Source: Sycobia sp. Sy_11
Lineage: Eukaryota; Arthropoda; Insecta; Hymenoptera; Epichrysomallidae
Direction of reading: 5' to 3'
NCBI GenBank assembly: GCA_018907035.1
Contig: JACCIC010000121.1
Span: 602,501 to 666,500 of the forward strand
DNA: 64,000 nt
Under the pieces are notes generated by a model. It was not told the origin of the DNA and made no database searches. It saw only the letters and a program-made list of their open reading frames with translations. This document shows, piece after piece, positions 1 through 11,370 of this stretch. How positions within the stretch are numbered: position 1 is the first letter of the stretch; every line of letters begins with the position of its first letter. Made by a program: the position numbers and the translations under genes.

Positions 1-2197
1 ATGTATCGTAAAAAGGTTATAAAAATTGAAAGGCGTGGAAAGAAAAATTTACATAAATTCATCATTATTCTGTATATAAATTTAATCCTGTTTTAAATAT
101 ATCATTCTAAGAAGCTTCATCTTTTTTTAAAAAACAAAGTTGTGACAGGATAATTATTTTCAGATATTATGCAACAAAAAAATTTTTGTTGTAATTTCTC
201 TGGTAGAAATTTAACAATTTTAAGTAGGTTGGAAAATAGTTCCGCGGTAGCAAAAATAGAATCAACTATCATGGTTTAAAACTACGCAAAACTTACAATG
301 AAAAATATAAACATTGTCAATAATATTATGAAAGAGGTAGAAACTAAGTGTAAAGCTGAAACCTTGTTTCTGGCTAGTAAATGAAAATGTTGATTCGGAT
401 GTAATTTCAATTTCTTAAAAATACTTTATACAAAAGTATAAAATAAGGTTAATACGGTGTATTCGATATTCTAGTAATTTAAAAACTCTTCTATATAATT
501 TATATAAATGATATTTTTTCCTATTTAGACTTCACAGTCACACGTAAATATTCTTCATTCTTAAAAAAAAGTTATAGCCTAATATAGTAATGAAATGACC
601 TTTCAAGATTATATTTACTTGTTTCTAATTTAAACAACAGAAAGTATTGAAATCAATTTTTACATAGTCAAGTATATATAAATATGTATAAGTACCAATT
701 CGTGTAACTTTCGAAATTATTACTTATTGTTATTCAATAAAAAAGTTGCTTATTAAAAGTGTGCCTATGCACTCACTTATTTTTAATGTGGAAATACAGT
801 ACTATGAAAATATAATTTAAAAATTATTTATTAATATAATGTTATTATCATTTATTACTCACATTACTTTCACTTATTATTACATACATTACATTATTCT
901 GTTACTAAAGATTTAATGGAAAGTACAATTTATTGAAAATGAAACTGGTTTTCAACTGATTTCAAAGTAGGGAGGGCCACACGTTATAAGACTTACATAT
1001 TTTGAAAATATTTGATAACTTCTGATCTAATAGTCAAATGATTTTTAAAAGTAGATTTTGTATATGAAAATATCAGATTACAATAGTTTTTTCAAAATCG
1101 ATTTCAGTTGGGAGGTGAGCATGTTACCATTGTTTTGACAATTAAATTATGAATGTTTACAAATTTTAGTAATGCATATTTTTTTTTTTAATTCACTTTC
1201 AAATGAGATTCCAAAAAAAGTGTAACGTCTAACTGAATATGAGTAAATCTTCAAAATTTTAAAAAATTTCTTGTTATATTTGCAAAAAAAATTTTTCAAA
1301 CAAAATTCTGAATTAAGTATCCACAATTTTTACGTATAAAACTATAAAAAATTACATACTATTATAAAATGTCAAATGCAAATTGGTTTATGATTTCTTA
1401 AAGAATGATTTCATATAAATATATTTCTAGCTCAATTATTTAATACAGTCGCCGCACTTTATTTTTAAATACAAGTTTTTGGAAAATATTTTTATGAACT
1501 CATATTTTGATTCGGATATAAGTTTCAATTACTACAATCAAAAAATTTAATATTTGTAAAATATTATGATATTATGTTGTTTTTAGAATAAAAGAAACGT
1601 CATAAAATACGTAAATAGTATGAAAGAATTACAAAAAAATAATAAAGTCTATTTTGAGAATGAGCTCTTTAAATATCAGAAATTTAAGCTAAGTGTCAAT
1701 GGTAACTTTACAGAGATATTTCTCAACATTCCTACTCGTTACTCGTACAATTTCTGTCGTACAGGCGATCTGACAGACGATGTTCGAAAATTCGACGCGA
1801 AAATTTCAAAATAGCGTAAGATATATGAAGTACTATAATAAAAATTATTATTATAGTAATAATTTTATGTCATTATTATTATAATAATAATATAAGGGTA
1901 ATTTTATGTTATAAATTTTTTAAATCAACATGGCTTTGAAAATATTATTATTTAAACTAGGACATACAACACATAAACATACTTCAAACGTTAAAAAAGG
2001 GAATTCAGTTTCAAACAAAAAGTCATCTTGATTCTAAATATTAGTTAGAAGATTCAAATTGAAAGAATATAAAAAATTTTTATTATTCAGAAACAACTGT
2101 AAATATTATTCAAGATACTTTCTTTGATTGTTATTCTTTTCTGGTTATCTATCAATATTGTGATTTGGCATTTTTGAATATGAATTAAGTAGATTTA
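1..2197. other. AT-rich non-coding stretch
   Basis: Very AT-rich sequence with frequent stops in all frames. The only ORF over 60 codons (1620-1814) has no recognisable motif and low-complexity Lys/Asn content. I see no gene here. The last part, about 2150-2197, may hold a little more of the fossil Polinton integrase that continues at 4851, but the match is too weak to assert. Confidence 0.6.
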
Positions 2198-2199
2198 TA

Positions 2200-2727
2200 C
2201 AGGGTGTCCAAAAAGTCCCGGAATACCTTAATAATTTTCCAGGCAAACTGATTTTGAACAAGGTCAAGGTCCATCTAGAGGTAACTTTTGTTAAGGACTT
2301 TAATAGAGACTTTGGATTTGACCTTGGGTTTGACTTTCAAGGTTATTTCAAGCTCAACTTTGTTTTTTTCAAATGGGAACCCCTATTTTTTAACAACGGA
2401 AATCGAAAGAGCTGAAAATTTTACGTCCAAACAGTTATTCAAGTCATGAGTCAAGGATGACCTTGATGGTCACACAAGGTCATTTAAATTCGAACAAGGT
2501 CGGGAAACCCATGGACATAGGAAATTGTCTATTTTTGTACCACAGAAGCTATTACCTTTATCAAGGTACATGCAACGATGACGCTCTGCACGGCCTTGAC
2601 GATTCCCTTCAAGGACATTTTACTTTGAATTTTCTTATTTACTTTTAGTATTACCCAGGAACAACGATGTGGACATAGTAAAATCTGTTCCCATTAGGGT
2701 GCTTGATTAGCGTGAGTCCGCTTGCCT
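2200..2727 (+). repeat. Left long terminal inverted repeat
   Basis: This repeat pairs with 4324-4848 in inverted orientation from the terminal GGTGTCCAAAAAGT through the inner GCTTGATTAGCGTGAGT motif. It contains an ORF-like stretch (2457-2648) mirrored by 4403-4660 on the other strand. Both are by-products of the repeat rather than genes. Confidence 0.75.
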
Positions 2728-2782
2728 CTCACATTTGATCATAAGCATTATGGACTGCAATTTTTTACTTTAACTGCTCAAA

Positions 2783-3890
2783 TTAACCTCCATTTACTTC
2801 TTGACAGTAAGCTAACCGGTGGTAAAAAGCATCAACTGCGTTTTGGACCATTCCCGTAGGAAGAAGCGCTGATTCATCAGTAATTCTTTGCCGTAATTAG
2901 TCTCAATGTTGAAGTTCTGTTTTGTATACCCTATCTTTTAAGAAACCCCAAAGAAAATAATCAATAGGTGTTCAGTCAGGTCAGGTCAGGTCAAGTCAGG
3001 TAATCTAGCTGATCATTCTATAGTACCTCTCCGCCCGTGTTCATCGATTGAAAAAAAATTCATTTAGAAAATTACGAACGTGTCGTGTATAATGGGGTCC
3101 GGCACCATCCTGTTGAAACCATGTATTCTCAAAGTTGGCCCCAGCTTTTTCTCTCATTGCGGGAACTATTTGGTTTCGTAGCATATCTTCATAGTTTTGT
3201 GTATTTAAGTTATCACCAATAAAAAAGGTCCTATGATTCTGTTGTTGAGAATTCCCGCCCAAACATTTAGTTTTTCTGGATATTGTGATTTGCCTTCTCT
3301 AATCCAATGAGGATTATTATCTGACGAACATCTGCAGTCTATTTAAGGTTGCAGTTTGTCTAAGCATGCCTATTTAAGGTTCCATCAATTTAAAATGTCG
3401 CCTCATCTGAGAATGCTAATATATTGTATGAAAATTTAGGATTTTCAATTATGCGTTCCATCATGTCTTCACCAAATTCAATACGACGATCGAAATTATC
3501 TTCATTCAATTTATGAACCAGATTAACTTTAAATGGCTGGAATTTGGCTTTTTCAAATATGTTATGTACTTACGATTTGCTGACGCCATTTTCTTGACTA
3601 ACCTTATGAATAGAATTATATGGAGCCTCAATGATCGATAACATAACGTTTAATGAAGTCTCTTCATTTGATGCCGAATTTCGTTTGCCTGGACTACGTA
3701 GATCATTGATAGTACCGTGATCGTTAAACCTTGTAATGGTTCTTGACACCGTTGAAAATGATATTAGAGTTCTAGCAACTTTAAAATTTGCATGAAAAAG
3801 ATTCATTACTCCCCTAACAGATTGTACCATTTCACCGCAGCCTCTCATCATAAGAAGTGACATTCGTTCTCTTTCAGTAAGTCGATTCAT
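2783..3890 (-). pseudogene. Transposase pseudogene, Tc1/mariner superfamily
   Basis: Read from 3890 downward. The N-terminal part (3890-3570, about 106 codons) begins MNRLTERERM and looks like a helix-turn-helix DNA-binding region. After a break, the catalytic part has WFQQDGAGPHYTRHVR (3262-3041) with the second catalytic Asp. Then, in shifted frames, come a Glu-Trp/Pro-Asp-Leu-Thr stretch and TPIDYFLWGFLK carrying the third acidic residue, followed by a C-terminal tail to a stop near 2783. Several frameshifts and stops make it non-functional. An insertion or duplication of a TCAGG-type repeat (about 2975-3000) lies just before the third motif. The family is widespread in insects. Confidence 0.7.
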
Positions 3891-4323
3891 TTTGACTAAT
3901 CTAACAAATTAAACCTTACGCAAACACCGATCACAGTGATTAAGATTTCAAGAATTAATTTTAATACGATCAAGTGTAAAAACTATCCGATCCTGTTATC
4001 ACAGTGAAGAGCACAAACATAGAAAGGAGAAAAATGTTTTTAAAAAATTAAAATAGTAATTTATATTGAAACTCTACTGCTTATTAATGGTATTTCAAAT
4101 TTATAGAAATATTTCGTATATAAAATAATCTCTAAATTTAATACTTGTTTAACTTCCAGTTAAAAATTAGGTTCAAAATTATAAAGCTTCAATTTATCAA
4201 TTTTAATTAAATTTTTAAAGAAAAGATTGATTTTTATTTACTTTTTTATTAATTTTTTATGAATTCAAGATTTGCATGTTGCGCTATTTTTATTTTTTAG
4301 TTTATTTTTAGTTTTAGTTTATA

Positions 4324-4848
4324 AGGCAAGGGCACTCACGCTAATCAAGCGCCCCAAAGGGAACAGATTTTACTACATCTACGTTGTTATTCCGGGTTAA
4401 TGCTAAAAGTAAATAAGAAAATTCAAAGTAAAATGTCCTTGAAGGGCATCGTCAAGGCCGTGCAGAGCGTCACCGTTACATGCACGTTGATAAAGATAAT
4501 AGCTTCTGTGGTACAAAAATTGAGAATTTCCTATGTCAAGAGGTTTCCAAACCTTGTTCGAGGTTAAATGACCTTGTGTGACCATCAAATCATCCTTGAC
4601 ACTTGACTTGAGTACATATTTGGAAGTAAAATTTTCAGCTCTTTCGATTTCCGTTGTCAAAAATAGCGGTTCCCATCTGAAAAAATAAAGTTGAATTTGA
4701 AATCACCTTGAAAGTCAAACCCAAGGTCTAATCAAAGGTCATTATTAAATTCCTTGACAAAAATTACCTCTAGATTGACCATGACCTTGTCTAAAATCAG
4801 TTTACCTGGAAAATTATTAAGGTATTCCGGAACTTTTTGGACATCCTT
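4324..4848 (-). repeat. Right long terminal inverted repeat
   Basis: Inverted partner of 2200-2727. The outer end reads TCCGGAACTTTTTGGACATCC on the plus strand and the inner end near 4324 carries AGGCAAGGGCACTCACGCTA. Confidence 0.75.
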
Positions 4849-4850
4849 TA

Positions 4851-4988
4851 TACTCAGCATATAGTAATTTAAAAGCATCTATATGCGAGCGTTTCAATCT
4901 TACTTTGAAAGAAAAAAATGTGGATACTGTTTACTCTTCGCAGAAGTTATAAGTGGATTGATATTTTACCGAATTTAATTACTGCATA
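4851..4988 (+). pseudogene. Polinton integrase fossil, part 1 (catalytic Glu region)
   Basis: On the plus strand this 138-bp stretch encodes, with small frame changes, SNLKASICERFN followed by YKWIDILPNLITAY. The same region of the intact-looking integrase at 59 kb reads NNLHASICERFN and YKWIGILLDLLKAF. It therefore holds the catalytic Glu of the DDE integrase and the following helix. The upstream side is cut by the long-TIR transposon (2200-4848) and the downstream side by a mariner (4989-6212). The coding sequence resumes at 6213. Confidence 0.75.
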
Positions 4989-6212
4989 CGAGGGTGGATT
5001 GATAAGTTCCCGGTCTGACTAAGAAAAACAACGTTTTTAAGAAGTTTTTTTTATTTTTAAACATAATCTCCCCCAAGGCTGATACATTTCTCATAGCGGT
5101 GTTCTAGTCTAGTAATGCCATTTCTATAGACTGATTCGTCAAGCTCCTCGAAATACCCATTTACAGCTTCGATTACTTCTTCATTCTCCGCAAATCTCTT
5201 ATCGCCAAGCCATTTTTTGAGGTTAGGAAACAGATAATAGTCACTGGGGGCTAGGTCTGGAGAGTAGGGAGGGTGCGGCATCAATTCAATTTTCAGATCG
5301 TTGATTTTAGCCATCGCAACGATTGACGTGTGCGCTGGTGCATTATCGTGATGAAACAATATTTTTTTCTTCGTCAGATGAGGTCGTTTAATTTTTATTT
5401 CGTGGCTCAAACGTTGCAATAAGTCTGCGTAGTATTTATCAGTCATAATTTTACCCTTTTCAAGGTAATGAATAATTAGAATACCTCTTGCATCCCAAAA
5501 AACAATCCACTGTTTAGTCTGTTGTTTGGTTTCAGGAGTGTAGTGGTGGACCCAAGTTTCGTCAACGGTTACGAATCGACGCAAAAATTCGCTTGGATTA
5601 CGCTTATAGAACGCCAAATTGGCGGTAGACATGTTCTTTCGAATCAATTTTTGGTCGACTGTTATCAAAGGCGGCACCCATCTTGCACAGAGATTTTCCA
5701 TATACAAATGTTGGTGCAAAATATTTTGTACACGTTCATATGACATTTTACATGTCTGAGCTATCTCATGTAATTTTAATCTGCGGTCTTTCAGCACTAT
5801 TTGATGGATTTTTTCCATCATATCTGGAGTTGCGACCTCAATGGCGCGTCCTGAGCGAGGCTCATCAGATGTGCTCACACAACCCTTTTTAAACTCGGAA
5901 ACTCACTGGTTAACGGTTAAATATGATGGGAAGGATGTCTCCAGTGTTGAGCCCATCTCTTCTTTAATTTGCTTCGGCGTTAATTCCTTCAAATAAAAGT
6001 GTTTGATGACAGCACGATTTTCCAACTTTTCCATTTTTACGAAAAATACAGAGGCGTTTTGTTCAGCATGCTCTCAAACCTAAACTAACATGGCGATCGG
6101 ACTGACACTATAGCTACAAGCTATCTAAGGATTGTACTATAAAACGCCACCTCAAAGTAGGCCTAGTGGCGACATCTCTCGGTCAGGCCGGAAACTTATT
6201 AATCCACTCTCA
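4989..6212 (-). mobile_element. Mariner element, family A, copy 1
   Basis: The left TIR at 4989 reads CGAGGGTGGATTGATAAGTT, preceded by TA (4987-4988). The right TIR (ending about 6212) is its inverse, with AACTTATTAATCCACTCTC. The right TA has decayed to GA. The element is about 1.22 kb with one minus-strand transposase pseudogene. A second copy of the same family is at 29721-30878. The element interrupts a Polinton integrase fossil precisely between codons for the ITAY and NSTKQRTIG segments. Confidence 0.85.
5057..6034 (-). pseudogene. Mariner transposase pseudogene (DD34D)
   Basis: The reading frame starts at ATG 6034 (MEKLENRAVIKH), runs through a helix-turn-helix N-terminus and ends at 5057. 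The catalytic signature is complete: VDETWVHHY, FHHDNAPAH and YSPDLAPSDYYLF. It carries an in-frame TGA at 5903-5905, probably a former Trp codon. Compared with the sister copy at 30.2 kb it also lacks 22 residues between KQWI and VFWDARG (in-frame deletion). Members of this family cut and paste into TA sites. This copy is inactive. Confidence 0.85.
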
Positions 6213-6571
6213 GATAATTCGACAAAGCAGAGAACTATCGGTGTTCAACCGAAAGATGTTACATCAGCAAATAAATCACAAATTATAAGAACGTTACTTG
6301 GTAGAGCAAAAATAACGAAGAAACTTAATAAATTTAACGTTGGAGATACAGTACGAGTGAGTAATCTGAAGCAGAATTTTGAGGAAGGATATACACCTAA
6401 CTGGTCAACAGAAATATTCACAATCAACAAAAATGCAGCACCCCAATCCTACGACTTACAATTTAAAAGATTATAAAAATCAATCTATCGCTGGATGTTT
6501 CTATGAACAAGAGTTTCTAAGAATCAGATATCCAGATGTTTAACTCGTTGAAAAAGTTCTTAAACGTATAT
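6213..6571 (+). pseudogene. Polinton integrase fossil, part 2 (C-terminal domain)
   Basis: Translation gives QRTIGVQPKDV, then KFNVGDTVRVSNLK and EEGYTPNWSTEIFTI, then, after a frameshift, IAGCFYEQEF and a segment ending LVEKVLKR. The same order (GDNV, EKGYTPNWSTEIFTI, GGFYEAEIQ) occurs at the C-terminus of the Polinton integrase at 58.85-59.69 kb. It is the continuation of 4851-4988, separated by the mariner. At least one frameshift and one stop are present. It represents a second, older Polinton insertion in the window. Confidence 0.85.
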
Positions 6572-6649
6572 ATATACACCATCCTGCTTGATAACCTCAG
6601 ACACGCACGTTAGTTAGTACAGTAACACATTCGAAGAGCGCACGCAAGA

Positions 6650-8950
6650 ATTGATGGCAGTACTGCAGCGCCCCAAGAAAGTAGACTTACAAGTGAACAT
6701 CGAGTATTCCGAATTCTGTTGTCCGGATGTTAAATATCTAGGGTATATTGTGGATAAAAATGGCTTACGTACCGATTCAGACAAAATTAAATCGGTAAGT
6801 GAATATCCAGCTTCAAGAAATATCAGACAACAGATGGTACGGCTGTTTTATAGAAAACTTGGCGTAGAGCAAACTGTCCCTGACAAAGCTGTTAAAAATG
6901 AATGTGACATGGGAGCGGGAAAGCGAACAGCAAGACGCTTTTGACAAATTCGAGATCTTGCTGACGTAAGCACCAGTACTGACGAGACCCGTGCCAAACA
7001 GTTCCTACACTTTACAAACACATGCCAGCAGCTACGCTTTTGGAGCTGTACTTAGCCAAGTAATTCAGGGAGAAGAACACCCCATAGTATACGCCAGTAG
7101 GACACTAACTGCGCCTTAAATCAAGTATATCATCACGGAATTGAAATGCCTAGAGGTGCTATCGGCCATAGAGAAGTTCCGCGGTTATCAGTTAGGCGAA
7201 ACTTTTGCGGTCATAACTAACCACAGCATCTTAAAGTGGCTGTGTACATTGAGCAATCCGGCAGGACGTTTGGTACGATAGGCCATAGCCTCACAGGCGT
7301 ATAATATGAATATCGTCCGCAGAGATGGCACAATCCACAAAGTGCCATATGCGTTGTCCCGATCACCTACCAACAAGATATCACATACCGCTTCCTTCAC
7401 GAACGTAGGCAAAGACGGATGTTATATCAATAAACTGAGATAGTTTTGCGGATTGCAAAGTCGTAAACGGCCTTTTATATAAATACCATCCCAACCCAAC
7501 AACAGAAATACTAGGGCATGATACAGAGGACTGGAAGCTGGGCAATTTCGCGAAGGATAAAAAATGAATTATCCATGAATGCTACACCCACAGTAGGATA
7601 TTGAAGCGTAGAAAAAATATTACTGGCATCACTGTTACTGGCGAACCATGTGACTACACACGTATAAATACGTAAAACAATGTCTCAAATGCTCAATACA
7701 TAAGGTGTTACAAAGGGCATCCACAGGACGATGGGCAAGCGAAATTTGGAAGGTCCGGCGACAACCGTAGCCGCAAATGTTATGGGACCGTTTCCGCCTA
7801 AAAAGGCCAACAGAAATATCTGCTCGTTATCTAAGACCTTTTCACAAAAGGTATCAAAATCCAGCCATTCAGAAAAGCCACAGGGCAAACAATCATGAAA
7901 GTATTGGAGGAGTTAATACTCTTCAAATGGGACTATCCAAAATACATAGTCACGGATAACGGTACCGATTTACGAACAAAGTTTGAAGGAAAAATAAAAC
8001 AAGATAGAAATTTTAAAATTTTAAAATTCTCGAACAATTTATAGCGCCTGATCATGTGTAAACTAATCCTGTAGAGCGCATTAACAGGGTAATCAAGTAA
8101 ATAGTTCCAATTTTCATACAACAAGATCACAAAGGTTGAGAGGTGCATTTGCAAGAATTCGTGTTTGCGATCAATACAACAGAGCATGTATGTACACTAG
8201 TGTCGTCAGCATTTCTCAATTTTGGCAGAAATCCCCGGTCAATACCAACCTTCCGCAATACTCAGAGACGAACGTACTCTTTCTAATGGAAGCAGACTGG
8301 CTAAACTGCATAAAACGGCTGCCAACTATTCACGACTTAGTTAGACAATATCTATCCAAAGTAAATAAAAATCAAGTGCAATAATACAACACGAAACGGA
8401 AACAGGAAAATTTCGAAATAAACAACTTAGTATGCCGAACGAACCACGTCTTCTCGTTGGGATGCGACACTTTTTTGTCAATCAAGCGACAAAATTCATA
8501 ACTCCCTGTCGCGTAATCAAGAAAATATTCCCTGTCGCGTACGAATTGGAAAATGTGGCCGATAGAAAAATGACAAAAATTTACATATCAAATATAAAAA
8601 GATTCCACTCCAACTTTACACATTCATTTTCCACCGACACTGATGATATCGGCCAAGAACAGAATACACAGAATACGAAGAGGCCGAGGTTTACTAGCCA
8701 GTACAGAGCGAGTAGGCGAACAATCCTGGGGACTCCCCAGGGCTTTTACTCCCTCATTGGAGAAACACCAGACGTGATGAAAATACTCCATCTCTACATG
8801 AACCGGCTGATGGAAGGTCGGGTAGAAGTAGTGGAGAAGTGCGCTCCAGGTGATCTCATAATGTGCAGCCCCGACGTAACTCAGGAGCTGAACAGCGAGG
8901 ACAAACAACCGAAGACAATGATTCCGATTAGCGATCTATCCTTTACCTAA
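6650..8950 (+). pseudogene. Gypsy-type LTR retrotransposon pol remnant (RT C-term, RNase H, integrase)
   Basis: Fragments appear in the order expected for Gypsy pol. 6700-6830: the RT tail with VKYLGYIVDKNGLRTDSDKI. 6960-7440: RNase H with YTLQTHASSYAFGAVLSQ, IVYASRTLTAP, ITELKCLEVLSAIEKFRGY and a tail resembling VPYALSRSP. 7480-8100: integrase with a KYLLVI..LFTKGIKIQPF stretch and IVTDNGTDL (second catalytic Asp). 8432-8950: an open stretch that includes FITPCRVIKKIFPVAYELEN, the usual integrase C-terminal (GPY/F-like) segment. Frames change repeatedly and stops are frequent. The 5' part of RT and all LTRs are unidentified. Confidence 0.75.
8432..8950 (+). CDS. Open 3' part of the Gypsy remnant (integrase C-terminus plus unknown tail)
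   Basis: A 172-codon open frame. The first 65 residues resemble the post-catalytic domain of Gypsy integrases. The rest (residues about 75-172, with a run ending MIPISDLSFT) has no motif I recognise. It is listed separately because it is the longest uninterrupted segment of the remnant, and it is unlikely to be expressed as an independent gene. Confidence 0.4.
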   Translation: MPNEPRLLVGMRHFFVNQATKFITPCRVIKKIFPVAYELENVADRKMTKIYISNIKRFHSNFTHSFSTDTDDIGQEQNTQNTKRPRFTSQYRASRRTILGTPQGFYSLIGETPDVMKILHLYMNRLMEGRVEVVEKCAPGDLIMCSPDVTQELNSEDKQPKTMIPISDLSFT

Positions 8951-8990
8951 CGTCTATTAATAATAAAAAAAGAAAAAGGCAGAGTCGGAC

Positions 8991-9155
8991 ATGATATACA
9001 AACCATTCGTGAAACGATATAAAGATTTAGGAGAGCCAATGAGAATACCAGAAGACGGCGAGGTTCGCTTTTACCATGGCGACTATTATGCCATTACGCG
9101 GTCCGTTGGAACCCAGAAAATAGGACCATGGAAAACGCGTACCACAGGCAATTAA
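8991..9155 (+). CDS. Short ORF truncated by mariner insertion
   Basis: A 54-codon ORF beginning MIYKPFVKRYKDLGEP. Its last codons (from 9142) are mariner TIR sequence, so the original 3' end was lost when the mariner inserted. Codon use looks coding-like. It probably belonged to the 3' end of the Gypsy element. Product not recognised. Confidence 0.35.
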   Translation: MIYKPFVKRYKDLGEPMRIPEDGEVRFYHGDYYAITRSVGTQKIGPWKTRTTGN

Positions 9156-10380
9156 GTAATGCGACAAAATTATATTTAAAAATTAAGATACATTGCTGCG
9201 ATTTCCTTCAAAGTACTCCCCTCCCATATGTATAGACTTATTCTAGCTTGTTTTCGAGTTTTCCTAACAATTCTGGAATACTTCTTGTGGGACTATTCCG
9301 AGTACCCTCATAGATTCTTGGATGTCTTCAATCGAGTCAAAATGTCGACCTTTGACGAATTTCTTCAAATATGGGAATAGGAAAAAGTCACAGGGTGGCA
9401 TGTCCGGTGAATTGGGCGGTTGTTGTAACGTTGCGATGCCTTTAGACGCTAAAAACTGAGAGACACTAAACGCACTGTGACAAGGAGCATTATCGTTATT
9501 CAGAATCCAAATCTTCTCGATCTCTAGACGCACTCTGAACACCCTTTTTTGTGATTTTACAAACTCTTTGTGAACCACCCCTTTGCTGCCGAAGAAGTAA
9601 ATGAATATGGTTTTCATATTGGACTTATTCATCTCGCCTTCTTTGGCTTTAGCGCTCCAGGAGACAACCACTGTTGGCTTTGTCGTTTCGTTTCGGGATC
9701 ATATTGAAAGAACCAGTAGTAACTCGACTGAGAAAAGTAGGATCATGTTCAACCTGCTTGAGACAATCTTGAGCGATGTTCATTCGGAGGGCTTTTTGTT
9801 CATCTGAAAGGTTCTTTGGTACTACCTTCGCGCAAAGTTTTTTCGTGGCGAAATCTTCGGTTAAAATCTTTCTAACTGTTTCCCGGTTAATATTCAACTT
9901 GTCAGCTTACAGTCGAATGGTTAGTTGCCGGTTTTGACCAATAAGGGCGCGGACGCGCTGCATATTCGTGTCGGCTCAGACTTGAATTAGCCTTTTGCTT
10001 CACGCCTCGTCTTTGACGTTCTCACGGACTTTTTTAAAATCTGCATGCCACCGAAGCACCTAACTACGACACAAGGCATCACTACCATACGCTTTAAGTA
10101 TTTTTCATAAGTTTCTCAAGTGGTTTCGTCGAGTTTAGCTCAAAATTTTATCGCACACCATTACTCTAAATTTCTCTGTTCCATTTTCATGACATACACT
10201 ACTCGCGCGTTGTTACAAAACACTAAACTGTGGGCGAAGAAATGATCATACAAGGGTTGTCAAGGTCCAATCAAGAGAATAAGGATCTACTATTACGGTG
10301 GCGCATTTGTACTACAGATTTGTAGTGCTATCGCAGTCCAAAAAATAAAATCAGTTGCATTACTTAATTATCTGACCTCG
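9142..10380 (-). mobile_element. Mariner element, family B, copy 1
   Basis: The right end reads GCATTACTTAATTATCTGAC then CTCG and TA (10381-10382). The left end (9142) carries the inverse ATTAAGTAATGCGAC after TA at 9140-9141. The element is about 1.24 kb with a broken minus-strand transposase, and is inserted in the Gypsy remnant. A second copy lies at 37643-39217. Confidence 0.8.
9264..10192 (-). pseudogene. Mariner transposase pseudogene, family B
   Basis: Reading down from about 10192: an N-terminus in broken frames, then LNINRETVRKILTEDF and KVVPKNLSDEQKALRMNIAQ (9897-9700), then after a frameshift HKEFV, ILNNDNAPCH and SPDMPPCDFFLFPYLKK. The second and third catalytic Asp are present. 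The first catalytic motif (TGDE..) is missing because VTTG runs directly into FNMIPKRND. Several stops occur upstream. The sequence resembles irritans-type mariners and is inactive. Confidence 0.8.
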
Positions 10381-10382
10381 TA

Positions 10383-11130
10383 AATATATGTAAATATTAT
10401 ACGCGCTTTAATAAATTGATAGTTTACCCAATACTCATCATACGCGTATGTTTTAGACTTCTTCATTCTCCTGCATCCCTCTCTTTCTGTCTCTATTTAG
10501 GAGCAGTAAAAGCGTCCGCGAATACATCGCGTCGATGCCACCATACCAAGGTAAGATAACCTCCTCGCAAAAACGAAGTTATCAGTGGCGCTGAAGACCT
10601 TGAGGCCCAACGGGTGTCGATGCGTTTAGGAACGCACAAAATGCTCGTGCTGTAGACAGTTAGAGAGAGAAAGAGAGAGAAATAGATGATTTGTGTAAAA
10701 CATATGACGTTCCCCTGTACAATCTCTATAGCGTTAAATATATAAAAAAATTCTTAAACGACAATAAATAATAAAAACACGAATATAAAATTAATAAATA
10801 AAAAATTGTGAGAATTTTCGGAACATATAATTAGCTTTCATGCCTTTTGCAATTTTATGCTAGCTCTTGTTCACTTTAACTTTCGTACCTTGTTAAATCT
10901 CATATCAAATAAAGAAAATCCTTCTCATATAATATATTAATATATTGTTTTTCTCTCCAATGTCGTGCCCCGCCAACCCCCAGTTTTTATATATCTGTAG
11001 CTTAGCAGCAAGGTGAAATAGGACTTGAATTTATACAACATATCCCTCTCAAGAACCATTCCCCCCTTCGTTATTGACTGAATAAAAGCCTTGAGATATG
11101 AGAATTATTTAATATATTTATGAATTATAT
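10383..11130. other. Non-coding stretch, possible LTR-retrotransposon leader
   Basis: AT-rich DNA with one GC-richer block (10500-10650). The motif AGTGGCGCTGAAGACCTTG at about 10582 begins TGG like a tRNA primer-binding site and lies about 0.8 kb before gag-like coding remnants. I cannot define an LTR next to it, so this is only a suggestion. Confidence 0.25.
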
Positions 11131-11370
11131 ACGAGGTGTGTTTAAAAAGTAACGAGATTGCTTACTTTTTAAGTGTTTAAGTGGCAACCACTAACGTTAT
11201 ACCTGTTTTTTGAGCTCGGCGGTTTTCGTTTGTCCGCAACAATCCATCACAAACGCAAACAAACGGATGCGAATAACAGGTTCTTCGACAATACATACCT
11301 GACGGAGACGAGAGCGGGACAGCTGTTGTGACAATGGAAGGCCCAGTTCTCGGGAACCCCACAAGAGGAT

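Larger units (their letters stand above)
2200..4848 (-). mobile_element. Tc1/mariner-superfamily DNA transposon with ~525-bp TIRs (DD41D/rosa-like)
   Basis: The left end starts CAGGGTGTCCAAAAAGT and the right end, read inverted, starts AAGGATGTCCAAAAAGT. Each is bordered by TA (2198-2199 and 4849-4850), the target duplication of this superfamily. The inverted repeats run 2200-2727 and 4324-4848 and are clearly similar throughout, which is unusually long for the group. The interior encodes a broken minus-strand transposase. The element is inserted inside a fossil Polinton integrase whose coding sequence resumes at 4851. The DD41D assignment rests on the spacing between the second and third acidic residues as I read it, so the family name is tentative. 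Confidence 0.75.

Noticed and set aside
2457..4660. Paired ORFs (2457-2648 plus, 4403-4660 minus) with similar proteins
   Set aside because: Mirror translations of the two inverted-repeat arms of one transposon, not duplicated genes.
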